A stretch of DNA of 64,000 nucleotides from JBJYIN01 sp046237015 (GCF_046237015.1 NZ_JBJYIN010000005.1:186001-250000), one strand, 5' to 3'; numbered from the stretch's first letter, positions 1-8,936 are shown. The notes: generated from the sequence alone by a model not told the origin. A program made the numbers and translations.

Positions 1-687
1 GGCCAGGTACAAAAACATGGTTCAGGCACCAAGCTCCCCATGAAGTGGTACCAACTTTTACGCTATCGTAATATTTGGGCTATGTGTCTGGGCTTCTTTA
101 CCATCAATTACACGTCCTACTTCTTTATTACGTGGTTGCCAACTTATTTAGTCCAGGAAAAAGGAATGGACTTTATAAAAATGGGGATCGTCGCCGCGCT
201 GCCATTATTATCAGGTATGATTATTGAAGTTATCGCTGGTTGGGCTTCAGATAAAATTGCACACAAGAAAATTTTGTCACTAACAGCAACCCGGAAATTA
301 TTCCTTACGATTGGTTTGCTAATGGCACTTTGTATTGGCTTTGCCCCACTTACTGATTCTGTTGTCCTCACGGTAATCTTATTGTGTATTGCTAAATCAG
401 GTACAACAGTGGCAGCGTCTCAGGTATGGGCATTACCCGGCGATGTAGCGCCCAAAAATATGGTTTCTGTGGTCGCAGGGCTGCAAAACACGGTATCAAA
501 TATGGGCGGAGCTGTTGGACCAATTATTACCGGGGCGATTGTCGCCGCAACAGGATCATTTACCTATGCTTTAATTTTCTCTGCCGCATTAGTCCTATTG
601 GGGATCATTAATTACCTGTTCCTGATGGGGAAAGTAGAGCCGATTTCTGTCGAGGAAGAATACGAATTATCAGAGTCCACCCGCTGA
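1..687 (+). CDS. MFS transporter, ACS family, C-terminal half (cut by window edge)
   Basis: The frame is open from base 1, so the gene begins upstream of the window; the ATG at 40 is internal. About 228 residues remain, roughly the C-terminal six membrane segments of a transporter family that is usually 430-450 residues long. Visible features are the FFITWLPTYLVQEKG segment and the loop GWASDKIAHKK, the cytoplasmic D-(R/K) type loop that recurs in each MFS half. The style matches the anion:cation symporter (ACS) branch, which carries sugar acids and related carboxylates. The second MFS protein at 11674-12969 has the corresponding segment LSWLPSYLTDF, so the two are family members. The substrate cannot be read from this half. 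A strong terminator follows at 745-771. Confidence 0.85.
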   Translation, partial: GQVQKHGSGTKLPMKWYQLLRYRNIWAMCLGFFTINYTSYFFITWLPTYLVQEKGMDFIKMGIVAALPLLSGMIIEVIAGWASDKIAHKKILSLTATRKLFLTIGLLMALCIGFAPLTDSVVLTVILLCIAKSGTTVAASQVWALPGDVAPKNMVSVVAGLQNTVSNMGGAVGPIITGAIVAATGSFTYALIFSAALVLLGIINYLFLMGKVEPISVEEEYELSESTR

Positions 688-744
688 TAAAAGGCACAGC
701 AAAATTACGCTGTAAAAAATGATACCGATTCATATATTTCATCC

Positions 745-771
745 GGTCCAGCTATGCTGGGCCGTTTTTTT
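745..771 (+). terminator. Rho-independent terminator of the MFS gene
   Basis: An 8-bp stem, GGTCCAGC (745-752) pairing with GCTGGGCC (756-763) with one G-U pair and a 3-nt loop, is followed by G and seven T residues. It lies between the MFS gene and the convergent yacL. Confidence 0.85.
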
Positions 772-816
772 AAGACAGCTTAGAGAATAAATATGGCTCA
801 AATAATGAACCAGCGA

Positions 817-1179
817 TTATTTTTCCTGTACAAACTCGCGATATTTCGCAGTCAAACCTAAAAAATCGTCCAAACCACACAGAGAGAGGCTTTCTTCATC
901 GTAATAGCTCATGCCCTCTTCCATCGCATCCGTAGTGAATTCCAACTGATTAGCCTGAATGATCACCTCTTCCGCATCTAACAGCAGCGTGTATTCGTGG
1001 CCGATTTTTTGCCACTGTCGCTCGCTACCGGCAACGGAACTGGCGGCATGTTCCACTTCGTCCAGCACGGTCAGTTGGCCTTTCACTTCTTCATTGAACC
1101 AATGCCCGACCGCTTCATGTCCCATAGACATTCGCACAATTACCTGACCCGTTACATCCCGCAAAAATTCATAGTCCAT
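817..1179 (-). CDS. yacL: UPF0231 family protein YacL
   Basis: A 120-residue soluble acidic protein, the same length as E. coli YacL, with the shared stretches MDYEFLRD, VRMSMGHE, VGHWFNEEV and EEGMSYYDEESLSLCG. No signal peptide or membrane segment is visible. Its function is not established. It lies downstream of acnB on the same strand, as in E. coli, separated by about 168 bp that include the acnB terminator, so it probably has its own promoter. Convergent with the MFS gene to its left. Confidence 0.93.
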   Translation of the reverse strand: MDYEFLRDVTGQVIVRMSMGHEAVGHWFNEEVKGQLTVLDEVEHAASSVAGSERQWQKIGHEYTLLLDAEEVIIQANQLEFTTDAMEEGMSYYDEESLSLCGLDDFLGLTAKYREFVQEK

Positions 1180-1293
1180 GATGCCATCCTCACTGTGATG
1201 TCTCTTCTATTCAGTGTAGCGCCCCACCCGCTATGTCGCAGTGACCGGCCTTTCATCTTTCACGTTCCCCCTCACCACCAGCGAAAAATGGGC

Positions 1294-1320
1294 AGAAAAA
1301 AAGGAGACCGGAGCCTCCTT
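1294..1320 (-). terminator. Rho-independent terminator of acnB
   Basis: On the minus strand an 8-bp stem, AAGGAGGC pairing with GTCTCCTT (one G-U pair, loop TCCG, positions 1301-1320), runs into a T tract (plus-strand A run). It lies 28 bp after the acnB stop and ahead of yacL. Confidence 0.75.
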
Positions 1321-1347
1321 CAATAACGCGTGCGCAACTATAGCGAT

Positions 1348-3945
1348 TTAGACTGCGCTCTGGAAGATCACGCCATCGGCTTTCTCGGTATATTGACCTA
1401 ACTGGTCAAAATTCAGATAGCGATAGGTGTCCTGTGCCGTTTTATCCACCTGATCCATATAGACCTGATATTCATCTGGCGTAGGCAGACGTCCCAACAG
1501 CGATGCAACAGCAGCCAGTTCAGCCGAAGCCAGGTACACATTGGCACCCGTCCCCAAACGGTTCGGGAAGTTACGGGTCGAAGTAGAAACAACCGTAGAA
1601 CCATCCGCCACACGCGCCTGGTTACCCATACACAGCGAACAGCCGGGGATCTCAATTCTCGCACCGCTCTTGCCGAAGACATTGTAATAGCCTTCTTCGG
1701 TCAGTTGCGCCGCATCCATTTTAGTTGGCGGCGCCACCCACAGACGGGTTGGCAACTGGCCTTTGTGGCTATCCAGCAATTTACCCGCCGCACGGAAGTG
1801 ACCAATATTGGTCATGCAAGAACCAATGAAGACTTCATCGATCTTTGCGCCCTGCACATCAGACAACCAGCGAGCATCGTCAGGATCGTTTGGCGCACAC
1901 AGGATTGGCTCTTTAATTTCAGCCAGATCGATATCGATGACTGCGGCATACTCCGCATCCGCATCGGCTTCCAGCAACTGTGGATCAGCCAGCCATTTTT
2001 CCATACCCTCAATGCGACGTTCCAGCGTACGGCGATCGCCGTAACCTTCCGAAATCATCCACTTCAGCAGTACGATGTTGGAGTTCAGATACTCGATGAT
2101 CGGTTCTTTATCTAATTTGATGGTACAACCCGCCGCAGAGCGCTCTGCCGAGGCGTCCGTCAATTCAAAAGCTTGCTCGACTTTCAGATCTGGCAGACCT
2201 TCGATTTCCAGAATGCGACCCGAGAAAATGTTCTTTTTGCCTTTCTTCTCGACAGTCAGCAAACCTTGCTTGATCGCGTACAGCGGAACAGCGTGAACCA
2301 GATCGCGTAACGTAATACCCGGCTGCATTTTACCTTTGAAGCGCACCAGAACAGATTCCGGCATATCCAGCGGCATCACGCCCGTCGCGGCAGCAAATGC
2401 AACCAGACCGGAGCCCGCCGGGAATGAGATCCCGATAGGGAAACGGGTATGTGAATCGGCACCAGTACCGACTGTATCAGGCAGCAACATACGGTTAAGC
2501 CAGGAGTGAATGACCCCATCGCCCGGCCGCAAAGACACCCCGCCACGGTTCATGATAAAGTCCGGCAGCGTGTGGTGAGTCGTCACGTCAACTGGTTTGG
2601 GGTAAGCGGCCGTGTGGCAGAACGACTGCATCACTAAATCGGCAGAGAAGCCCAGACAGGCCAAATCTTTCAGTTCGTCACGCGTCATCGGCCCAGTGGT
2701 ATCCTGCGATCCCACCGACGTCATTTTCGGCTCACAGTATTCGTTTGGTCGAATCCCCTCGACGCCGCAGGCACGCCCCACCATTTTCTGCGCCAACGAA
2801 AAGCCCTTCTTACTGGCTTCCGCCGCTTTGGCTACGCGGAATACGTCGCTGTATGGCAAATTCAGAGACTCACGTGCTTTAGATGTCAGGCCGCGACCCA
2901 CGATCAACGGAATACGCCCACCGGCGCGAACTTCATCAAGTAACACGTCAGTTTTCAACTCAAACGTCGCCAGTACTTCGTGGGTATCATGACGGCAAAT
3001 CTCTCCCTTATAGGGGTAGATATCAATCACATCGCCCATATTCAGGTTGCTGACATCCACTTCAATCGGCAACGCTCCGGCATCTTCCATCGTGTTAAAG
3101 AAGATTGGCGCAATTTTACCACCCAGCACCACGCCACCGCTTCGCTTGTTAGGCACGTGCGGAATATCATCGCCCATGAACCACAGAACCGAGTTAGTGG
3201 CCGATTTACGCGAAGACCCCGTCCCGACTACGTCCCCGACATAAGCCAGTGGGAAACCTTTCTTGTTCAGTGCTTCAATTTGTTTGATTGGGCCAACCGT
3301 GCCCGGCTGATCGGGCTCAATACCTTCACGAGCATTTTTCAGCATGGCTAATGCATGCAGGGGGATATCAGGGCGCGACCAGGCATCAGGTGCCGGAGAC
3401 AAGTCATCGGTGTTAGTTTCACCGGTCACTTTAAAGACAGTAACGGTAATTTTTTCCGCCAGCTCGGGACGGGACAGGAACCAGTCAGCATCGGCCCAGG
3501 ATTGAATGACCTGTTTGGCATAAGCATTACCGGCTTTAGCCTTTTCTTCCACGTCATAAAAGTTATCGAACATCAGCAGGGTATGAGATAACGCTTCAGC
3601 AGCGATAGGGGCTAAGGCTTCGCTATCCAGCGCATCAATCAATGGATGAATATTGTATCCACCTTGCATTGTGCCCAACAGCTCAACGGCTTTCTCTGGT
3701 GTCACTAAAGAAGAGGTCGTCTCACCTTTCGCAATCGCCGCCAGAAAACCGGCTTTCACATACGCCGCTTCATCAACGCCGGGAGGCACGCGGTTAATCA
3801 GTAGATCAAGTAGAACGGTTTCTTCACCCGCCGGTGGATTCTTTAGTGACTCAACCAGCGCCGCCATCTGCGCGGCATCTAATGGCTTGGGAACAATTCC
3901 CTGTGCAGCCCGGTCGGCCACGTGCTTACGGTATTCTTCTAGCAC
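1348..3945 (-). CDS. acnB: Bifunctional aconitate hydratase 2 / 2-methylisocitrate dehydratase (GTG start)
   Basis: Citrate to isocitrate isomerase of the TCA cycle, also active in the 2-methylcitrate cycle; a cytosolic [4Fe-4S] enzyme. The frame is open further upstream (an ATG at 4104), but the start is placed at GTG 3943-3945. GAGGAG lies 6 nt upstream of it, and starting there gives exactly 865 residues beginning V-L-E-E-Y-R-K-H, matching the E. coli start M-L-E-E-Y-R-K-H. With this numbering the cluster cysteines fall at C710 (GSCMTNIGHF), C769 and C772 (PGCSLCMGNQ), the E. coli positions. The HEAT-like N-terminal domain and the swivel domain segment GETNTDDLSPAPDAWSRPDIPLHALA are intact. 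Monocistronic, with a terminator at 1294-1320 and a CRP-like site upstream. Confidence 0.97.
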   Translation of the reverse strand: MLEEYRKHVADRAAQGIVPKPLDAAQMAALVESLKNPPAGEETVLLDLLINRVPPGVDEAAYVKAGFLAAIAKGETTSSLVTPEKAVELLGTMQGGYNIHPLIDALDSEALAPIAAEALSHTLLMFDNFYDVEEKAKAGNAYAKQVIQSWADADWFLSRPELAEKITVTVFKVTGETNTDDLSPAPDAWSRPDIPLHALAMLKNAREGIEPDQPGTVGPIKQIEALNKKGFPLAYVGDVVGTGSSRKSATNSVLWFMGDDIPHVPNKRSGGVVLGGKIAPIFFNTMEDAGALPIEVDVSNLNMGDVIDIYPYKGEICRHDTHEVLATFELKTDVLLDEVRAGGRIPLIVGRGLTSKARESLNLPYSDVFRVAKAAEASKKGFSLAQKMVGRACGVEGIRPNEYCEPKMTSVGSQDTTGPMTRDELKDLACLGFSADLVMQSFCHTAAYPKPVDVTTHHTLPDFIMNRGGVSLRPGDGVIHSWLNRMLLPDTVGTGADSHTRFPIGISFPAGSGLVAFAAATGVMPLDMPESVLVRFKGKMQPGITLRDLVHAVPLYAIKQGLLTVEKKGKKNIFSGRILEIEGLPDLKVEQAFELTDASAERSAAGCTIKLDKEPIIEYLNSNIVLLKWMISEGYGDRRTLERRIEGMEKWLADPQLLEADADAEYAAVIDIDLAEIKEPILCAPNDPDDARWLSDVQGAKIDEVFIGSCMTNIGHFRAAGKLLDSHKGQLPTRLWVAPPTKMDAAQLTEEGYYNVFGKSGARIEIPGCSLCMGNQARVADGSTVVSTSTRNFPNRLGTGANVYLASAELAAVASLLGRLPTPDEYQVYMDQVDKTAQDTYRYLNFDQLGQYTEKADGVIFQSAV

Positions 3946-4323
3946 GACTTTCTCCTCGCTCTCATTGTCTTCGTTATGCCCGGCGCTCTTGTTCCCGGTC
4001 TTAATGTCCATGCCTGGGTGTAAGCTTGTGGATGTAAGGTAATAGAGTGTCCGGCCCAGCCTCGTCAGCATATCAGGATTTGAATTGATTGTTAAATTGT
4101 TCACATAATAGCAACATTAATTTTTATTGAATCATCCTGACCGTTTTATCTGCCAGAAACGAGTCTTATCCATGCTGACCTCCGCAGAATAGCATGCTCC
4201 TGATGGCACAAACTATCCCCAATAGCGTGAACCGCTTATCCCACACAGTGTAGAACACGCAGAGCGTGTCGTGGTATACGCAACAAATCCGTCACCGTGG
4301 CCGTTATCGTAAAAACGCAACCC
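3946..4323. other. acnB upstream region, no gene
   Basis: These 378 bp separate acnB from the methyltransferase gene; both are read leftward. It includes the open but probably untranslated extension of the acnB frame (3946-4104), a CRP-like site (4090-4105) and a small perfect hairpin, ACACGC-AGA-GCGTGT, near 4254-4268. I see no credible coding sequence or RNA gene. Confidence 0.6.
4090..4105. promoter_or_regulatory. Candidate CRP-binding site upstream of acnB
   Basis: On the minus strand the sequence reads TGTGA-ACAATT-TAACA, against the CRP consensus TGTGA-N6-TCACA (9 of 10 consensus bases). It is about 145 bp upstream of the acnB GTG start. E. coli acnB is known to be CRP-activated. The site is inferred from sequence only. 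Confidence 0.45.
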
Positions 4324-5001
4324 TCACCTTTTCTGCGCAACCAAATCGATGAGTGCTGACAGACCATGATGAGATTGTCCCTCTTTCAATATCTCGTCAT
4401 AGGAACGTAAATGGAGAATATCTAACTCACCAAATGCTGTTCGCAACAATGATTCACTGTATAGATGCTCAACCGCAGCAGGGCCACCGGTTCCATAATT
4501 TATTTGTTCTTCCCGATACCCTTGCAATATCACTAATCCGCCAGGATTCAGCGTCGTGCACATCCCCGTGAATAGCTTCTGACGAAGAACCGGGGTGGCA
4601 AACTGAAAAAAAATGCCGACGACCGCATCAAAATGTTCGCGCTGCCAGTCCCATTCGCTGAGATCGGCACATACCGTATTCAGCTCAACCCCACGCGCAG
4701 CGGCTAACGCGTCAGCTTTCTGTTGTCCAATCGAAGAAATATCAACCGACACCACATCCAACCCTTGCTCGGCCAACCAAACACCATTACGTCCCTCACC
4801 ATCGGCCACGGCAAGCACGCGCATTCCCGGACAGAATCGATGACGTTGTGAAACCAGAAATGCGTTAGGTGTCGTACCATAAACATAATCACTTGTGGCA
4901 TAACGCTGGTTCCAGAAGTGGCTATCCCATACACGCTCCTTTTGGGAGACGAGCTTACCTTCTGATGCCAAATTACCCATTATTTTATCTTTTGCCGTCA
5001 T
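4324..5001 (-). CDS. Class I SAM-dependent methyltransferase, TehB-like
   Basis: A 225-residue cytosolic protein with a Rossmann-type SAM site: motif I is V-L-A-V-A-D-G-E-G-R-N-G, followed by the acidic ribose-binding strand VVSVDIS and the later NTVCADLSEW and FDAVVGIFFQF motifs. The opening WDSHFWNQRYATSDYVYG is typical of tellurite-resistance/thiol-methyltransferase-like proteins. An ATG-equivalent frame continues to 5232, but that extension would run across the divergent arsR gene. The ATG at 5001 has GGAG 10 nt upstream and gives the family's usual length. It is transcribed away from the ArsR regulator with an 89-bp shared intergenic region, so that regulator is the likely controller. 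The substrate is unknown; tellurite or another soft acceptor is a guess. Confidence 0.85.
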   Translation of the reverse strand: MTAKDKIMGNLASEGKLVSQKERVWDSHFWNQRYATSDYVYGTTPNAFLVSQRHRFCPGMRVLAVADGEGRNGVWLAEQGLDVVSVDISSIGQQKADALAAARGVELNTVCADLSEWDWQREHFDAVVGIFFQFATPVLRQKLFTGMCTTLNPGGLVILQGYREEQINYGTGGPAAVEHLYSESLLRTAFGELDILHLRSYDEILKEGQSHHGLSALIDLVAQKR

Positions 5002-5041
5002 CAACAAACATCTCCAGAAATCGATTGCATATGCTTTCGTC

Positions 5042-5067
5042 AATATATTAGATTTACCTAAATTATC
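5042..5067. promoter_or_regulatory. AT-rich dyad between methyltransferase and arsR, candidate operator
   Basis: Two 12-bp arms (5042-5053 and 5056-5067) around a TT centre match at 8 of 12 positions. The core is TTAGAT-TT-ACCTAA. It is central in the divergent promoter region and resembles the AT-rich palindromes bound by BigR/YgaV-type ArsR regulators. Binding is inferred. Confidence 0.45.
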
Positions 5068-5090
5068 AAACGTAGTATCACGGTGGCAAC

Positions 5091-5402
5091 ATGGCATTAA
5101 ATGAACAAGATCGGATCTTCTTACAGGAGGGGGCATCCAAAGCCTCGGCACTGCTGCGTGCGATTGGCAACGAAAACAGGCTGCTGGTGCTTTGCCTGCT
5201 GATCGAGCAGGGTGAAATGTCAGTCGGCGCACTGCTTGAACATATTCCCCTTAGTCAGTCAGCGCTATCGCAGCATCTGGCTAAAATGCGCGATGAAGGG
5301 TTGATCGCCTATCGGCGCGAATCTCAGACGCTGTACTACCGCATAGAAAATCGGGACGTGGAAAAAATTGTGGCAACGTTAAAAACGATCTTTTGCCCTT
5401 GA
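5091..5402 (+). CDS. ArsR/SmtB-family regulator with BigR/SqrR/YgaV-type cysteine pair
   Basis: A 103-residue winged-helix repressor, full length for the family. The recognition helix region is SQSALSQHLAKMRDEGLIAYRRE. It lacks the metal-binding CxC of ArsR or CadC. It has two cysteines only, C35 (VLCLLI) and C102 (the penultimate residue, ending FCP), with 67-residue spacing. That arrangement matches E. coli YgaV and the persulfide/redox sensors BigR and SqrR, where a disulfide or polysulfide bridge between equivalent cysteines releases DNA. It is divergent from the methyltransferase gene and probably represses it and itself through the dyad at 5042-5067. The reactive-sulfur sensing role is inference from the cysteines. 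Confidence 0.85.
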   Translation: MALNEQDRIFLQEGASKASALLRAIGNENRLLVLCLLIEQGEMSVGALLEHIPLSQSALSQHLAKMRDEGLIAYRRESQTLYYRIENRDVEKIVATLKTIFCP

Positions 5403-5465
5403 TTTCAACAGCATCAAAAGCATCGGTGAACACATTCTGCCATTCGGTTTGCTGACACGCTCCTG

Positions 5466-6308
5466 TTAGCGAGAGCCATGAAAATGAGAACGTAAAGCAT
5501 GTTGTAGCGCAAACAGCGGCACAGATTGGTGTGACTGCTCAGGGTAGATATCCAATTTCACCGCTAAATTCGATGAACGATTCTGTAATGACCACGATAG
5601 TTCGCGAATACCATCAACCATGCGTCGCTGATACCGATGCTGACGCAACACCTCACGCTGCTCATCGGGCAATTGCCATTCCCAAGGTTCCAGCGATTGT
5701 TCATATTCCCCCACGGATAAAGACAAACTTACGCGCTGCGATAGCCTATCGGGATTAAAACGCGCCGCCTGTTGCATAAGGTAACCACCATTCCACCAAA
5801 CGGAGGGGCTGGCGGCATAAAAATGCTGAAAATTCTGTGGGGCAGCCAGCAGCGTATCAACGGTAAATAAGCCGCCATAAGAGTGACCAAACAACGCTTC
5901 ACGCCGATGATCAATGGGATATTTACTGGCAATAAATGGCTTTAACTCGGTCTGGATAAACCGTCTAAATCCTTCTGCATCACCCGCCATCCCCGACGGA
6001 TAAAACCCGCCAGACGGATTAACTTCGGGCACAATATTCTCAACGGCCGGGCGATAATCCCGTTCACGTCGCGTTGTGCCGTTATAGTCAATGGCGACAA
6101 CCATACCGCTTTCCATACCACAGCGCGGGCGACCCAACGCCTCTATTAATGCAACCGCGACAGGAAAGTAGCGAGCGCCATCCAGCAGGTAGATAACCGG
6201 CCATCCCTGCGACGGTGACGGAATATCAGGACAAAAAGACATAATGCGGTAACACCCGCACGCCGACGAAGTGAACATCTCATCATCGGTATTACGCAAC
6301 TGATACAT
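5466..6308 (-). CDS. Cytosolic siderophore-type esterase, IroE/Fes-like alpha/beta hydrolase
   Basis: About 280 residues with an alpha/beta-hydrolase fold. Motifs are PVIYLLDGARYFP, the nucleophile elbow G-H-S-Y-G-G, YAASPSVWWNGG, and a C-terminal H-Q-S-V-P that would supply the catalytic His. Enzymes of this type hydrolyse the ester backbone of ferric catecholate siderophores to free iron. The frame can be read from a GTG at 6383, but that lies inside the terminator hairpin of the preceding gene. The ATG at 6308 (GAGGG about 12 nt upstream) is preferred; ATG 6332 or 6341 is possible. There is no signal peptide, unlike periplasmic IroE, so it should act in the cytoplasm. It follows the FepA-type receptor gene, which supports a role in catecholate siderophore use. 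Confidence 0.8.
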   Translation of the reverse strand: MYQLRNTDDEMFTSSACGCYRIMSFCPDIPSPSQGWPVIYLLDGARYFPVAVALIEALGRPRCGMESGMVVAIDYNGTTRRERDYRPAVENIVPEVNPSGGFYPSGMAGDAEGFRRFIQTELKPFIASKYPIDHRREALFGHSYGGLFTVDTLLAAPQNFQHFYAASPSVWWNGGYLMQQAARFNPDRLSQRVSLSLSVGEYEQSLEPWEWQLPDEQREVLRQHRYQRRMVDGIRELSWSLQNRSSNLAVKLDIYPEQSHQSVPLFALQHALRSHFHGSR

Positions 6309-6350
6309 TCCGACGTCCCGCCCTCTCGTCATGGTTAACATATTGTCGGT

Positions 6351-6388
6351 CAAACAAAAAATCCGGTGGGGTAACTTACCCACACCGG
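6351..6388 (-). terminator. Rho-independent terminator after the fepA-type gene
   Basis: A hairpin of about 12 bp on the minus strand, CCGGTG-(T)-GGGTAA against TTACCCCACCGG (6363-6388, one bulge), is followed by ATTTTTTGTTTG. It lies between the receptor and the esterase, so most receptor transcripts probably end here. A second perfect hairpin without a T tract, GCCAACCG/CGGTTGGC, lies at 6428-6450. Confidence 0.8.
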
Positions 6389-6458
6389 AAATAATCGTAC
6401 GATTACGCGTTGTCTCTTCCTATCAGCGCCAACCGAAAATATCGGTTGGCAATATGGT

Positions 6459-8732
6459 TTAGAAACGGGTATTCAGGCTGACAAAGAAGGTTCTACCCGG
6501 CTCATTATACGTTGCAGCACCTGCCCCACTCATATAAGACACAACCCCATTGCTGGTATTATCAGTGGTCTGCGCGTTACCTGCCCGATATAAGCGCTTA
6601 TCTAACAGATTATCCACCCCCACAGTGACGCTGGCGTATTTGTTAACGTCATAAGTACCACTTAGCCCAAAAATGGCATAAGGACTTAATTCATTCGTAC
6701 CACTATCCGTTACTCGCTTGCCTTGATAGTCGTATTTTTTCGGTTTCTGACGCCCATACCACGTCATATCCGCCATGAGAGAGAGCGCTTCCGTCGCTTG
6801 CCAGCTTACCGATGAATTCAACGTAAACTCAGGAATGGTAGACAAATACTCGCCAGTCTCTTTATTTTTACTCTCAATCATATAGGTAATATTGTTATTC
6901 CAATTAATGTCCTCGCTAATAGGGACATTCAGTGTTCCCTCAAGCCCTTGAACTACCGCTTTCGGAATATTATCCCATTGGAAAACACGTGTACCATTGG
7001 ACGTTCTGGAAAGAACGGTAGTCCCAGCCTCAATTTTGTTACGATAATCATTACGGAAGTAAGTCACGCCAGCCTGATAACCATCACGATTAAACTCAAT
7101 ACCAATTTCTTTATTAATACTGGTTTCTGCGTTCAGATCTTCATTACCTAGCAGATAACAAGGTGTTCTGGTTCCAGCGCATCCTTGCCCTTTACTATAA
7201 AGCAAGTAATCACTGTTGAGTTGATACAGGTTCGGCGCTTTGTAAGCTCGGGCAATGCCCATTTTCAGGGTAAAGTCATCTCCCAGCCCCTGCGATAAAT
7301 TCAACGACGGGCTCCAGTTGGTTCCGACCATACTATGGTGATCCACACGCAATGCAGGTGTTAACATAGTACTGGAACTTAACTCCACGTTATCTTCGAC
7401 AAACATGGATGCAATACGTGCCGACATGCGATCGCTACGTGTACCTGTTGGGTAACCGTCGATTGTCCCGCCACTAAGTGCTTGTGAATTCGACACAGGA
7501 TCTTTCATCTTTTGCTCTGACCATTCCACGCCAACCGTTGCCGTTTGATTGAACAACGCTTCAAACGGGATATTGACCTCACTGTGCGCAGTAACGGTGT
7601 CCAATTTAATGGTACTGAACAAATCCCCCGATGAGAAAATCCCTTCCAGCCCTCCGGCCAGGCCTTCAGCTAATCGGGTATTCTGCGTGCGTTCATATTG
7701 CAGATATGACATAGCACTGACCCCACTGTCCCAATAGCCGCGATGGGTGACAGCATAATTCTGCCGATACATGCGATTGGTTTCACGACCATAGTTACTG
7801 ACGACATAGGCGTTGCTGTTAGTGTTCTGAGTATCACCGGCATAAATATTTCCCTGTCGACTCACTCCGGCCTCAAACTCCAGAGACTGTTGCTTGGTGA
7901 TATCCCAGCGCAACGCGCCGTTGATATCTTTGTTACGCACGCCTTCTCGCCCAGCGGCTAGAGTATCCGCATAAGCGCCCACGCGTTCCGACTGATGGCC
8001 TTTATTGATATCTCTGGCATCAGCCTGCGTTTTATTAATATTACCGAACAGACGGAAACTGAGGTTATCCGTTAACCCTCCCATCAGGCTGAAATCGGTA
8101 CGTTTGGTTGCCCCTTCAGCCTTATGTTCCGGCATGTTCATGTAGGTATTCCAGGTGCCGTGCAATTCATCCGTTGGCTGTTTGGTGATAATGTTCACTA
8201 CCCCGCCTGCCGCACCGTTGCCGTAGCGAGCAGCCGCAGGACCACGCAGCACTTCAATCCGTTCAACCATATCAGCAGGAACCCAGTTGGTATCACCACG
8301 GGTATCACGCTCACCACGCCAGCCATAGCGTACAGCGTTACGACTGGAAATCGGTTTGCCATCCACCAGAATGAGCGTATTTTCTGGCCCCATGCCACGA
8401 ATATCGATCTGACGGTTATTTCCCCGCTGACCACTGGTCGAATTACCGGTTAAATTCACCCCCGGCATGGTACGAATCAACTCGGATAAATCGTTGGTAG
8501 GAGGACGCTTACTGATATCTTTGGCCGTGATCACCGACACGCCCGGAGCCTGTCGCGTTTGCTCTGCGGCCGTCACCACCATCGTATCGCCCGATGTGGT
8601 ATTATTTTTAACCTGAACAGCAGGTTCTTCAGCGGTCACATCTGTCGTTTGTGCAACCGTCAGGAAAGCGCTCATCCCACAGCTAACGCCAATGAGAGTC
8701 GCCAAATAGTGGCGTGGTTGTGGTAGTTTCAT
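6459..8732 (-). CDS. fepA: TonB-dependent catecholate siderophore receptor, FepA type
   Basis: A 757-residue outer-membrane receptor that imports ferric enterobactin-type siderophores using TonB energy. An N-terminal signal peptide is followed by the TonB box region DTMVVTAAEQ and a plug with QRGNNRQIDIRGMGPENT and ERIEVLRGPAAARYGNGAAGGVVNIITK. Then comes a 22-strand barrel ending YNEPGRTFFVSLNTRF, with the terminal Phe typical of porins and receptors. Similarity to E. coli FepA is strong along the whole length, including the cysteine-bearing loop QGCAGTRTPCYL. ATG 8732 is chosen over ATG 8741 because AGGA is then 8 nt upstream rather than touching the start codon. Divergent from an AraC-family regulator; two Fur-like sequences lie between them. 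Confidence 0.93.
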   Translation of the reverse strand: MKLPQPRHYLATLIGVSCGMSAFLTVAQTTDVTAEEPAVQVKNNTTSGDTMVVTAAEQTRQAPGVSVITAKDISKRPPTNDLSELIRTMPGVNLTGNSTSGQRGNNRQIDIRGMGPENTLILVDGKPISSRNAVRYGWRGERDTRGDTNWVPADMVERIEVLRGPAAARYGNGAAGGVVNIITKQPTDELHGTWNTYMNMPEHKAEGATKRTDFSLMGGLTDNLSFRLFGNINKTQADARDINKGHQSERVGAYADTLAAGREGVRNKDINGALRWDITKQQSLEFEAGVSRQGNIYAGDTQNTNSNAYVVSNYGRETNRMYRQNYAVTHRGYWDSGVSAMSYLQYERTQNTRLAEGLAGGLEGIFSSGDLFSTIKLDTVTAHSEVNIPFEALFNQTATVGVEWSEQKMKDPVSNSQALSGGTIDGYPTGTRSDRMSARIASMFVEDNVELSSSTMLTPALRVDHHSMVGTNWSPSLNLSQGLGDDFTLKMGIARAYKAPNLYQLNSDYLLYSKGQGCAGTRTPCYLLGNEDLNAETSINKEIGIEFNRDGYQAGVTYFRNDYRNKIEAGTTVLSRTSNGTRVFQWDNIPKAVVQGLEGTLNVPISEDINWNNNITYMIESKNKETGEYLSTIPEFTLNSSVSWQATEALSLMADMTWYGRQKPKKYDYQGKRVTDSGTNELSPYAIFGLSGTYDVNKYASVTVGVDNLLDKRLYRAGNAQTTDNTSNGVVSYMSGAGAATYNEPGRTFFVSLNTRF

Positions 8733-8917
8733 CAAAATCATCCTGCCCTGTCATCAATGGGTCAATCGTCTGAATAGACGTTCTGATGCCGCCGCAGATG
8801 AAGACAGGCGCAGCGGGCAATCAGCAACGAGCTAAATAAAGGCGGAGAGAAAACCGGCAGAAAATACGTTTATTATCAAGGAAGGCATCGTCTTTCATTT
8901 CCAACATACGCCGTTTG

Positions 8918-8936
8918 CATACGTATTATTTTCATC
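8918..8936 (-). promoter_or_regulatory. Fur-like box, receptor side
   Basis: On the minus strand GATGAAAATAATACGTATG matches the 19-base Fur consensus at 12 positions by my count. It lies about 190 bp upstream of the receptor start. Iron-responsive control is expected for a FepA-type gene, but the match is modest. Confidence 0.35.

Noticed and set aside
3946..4104. N-terminal extension of acnB to an ATG at 4104
   Set aside because: The GTG at 3945 has the ribosome binding site and restores the exact family length; the extension has no counterpart in E. coli AcnB.
5002..5232. 77-residue N-terminal extension of the methyltransferase
   Set aside because: It runs across the divergent arsR gene and promoter region; ATG 5001 has a ribosome binding site and gives the expected length.
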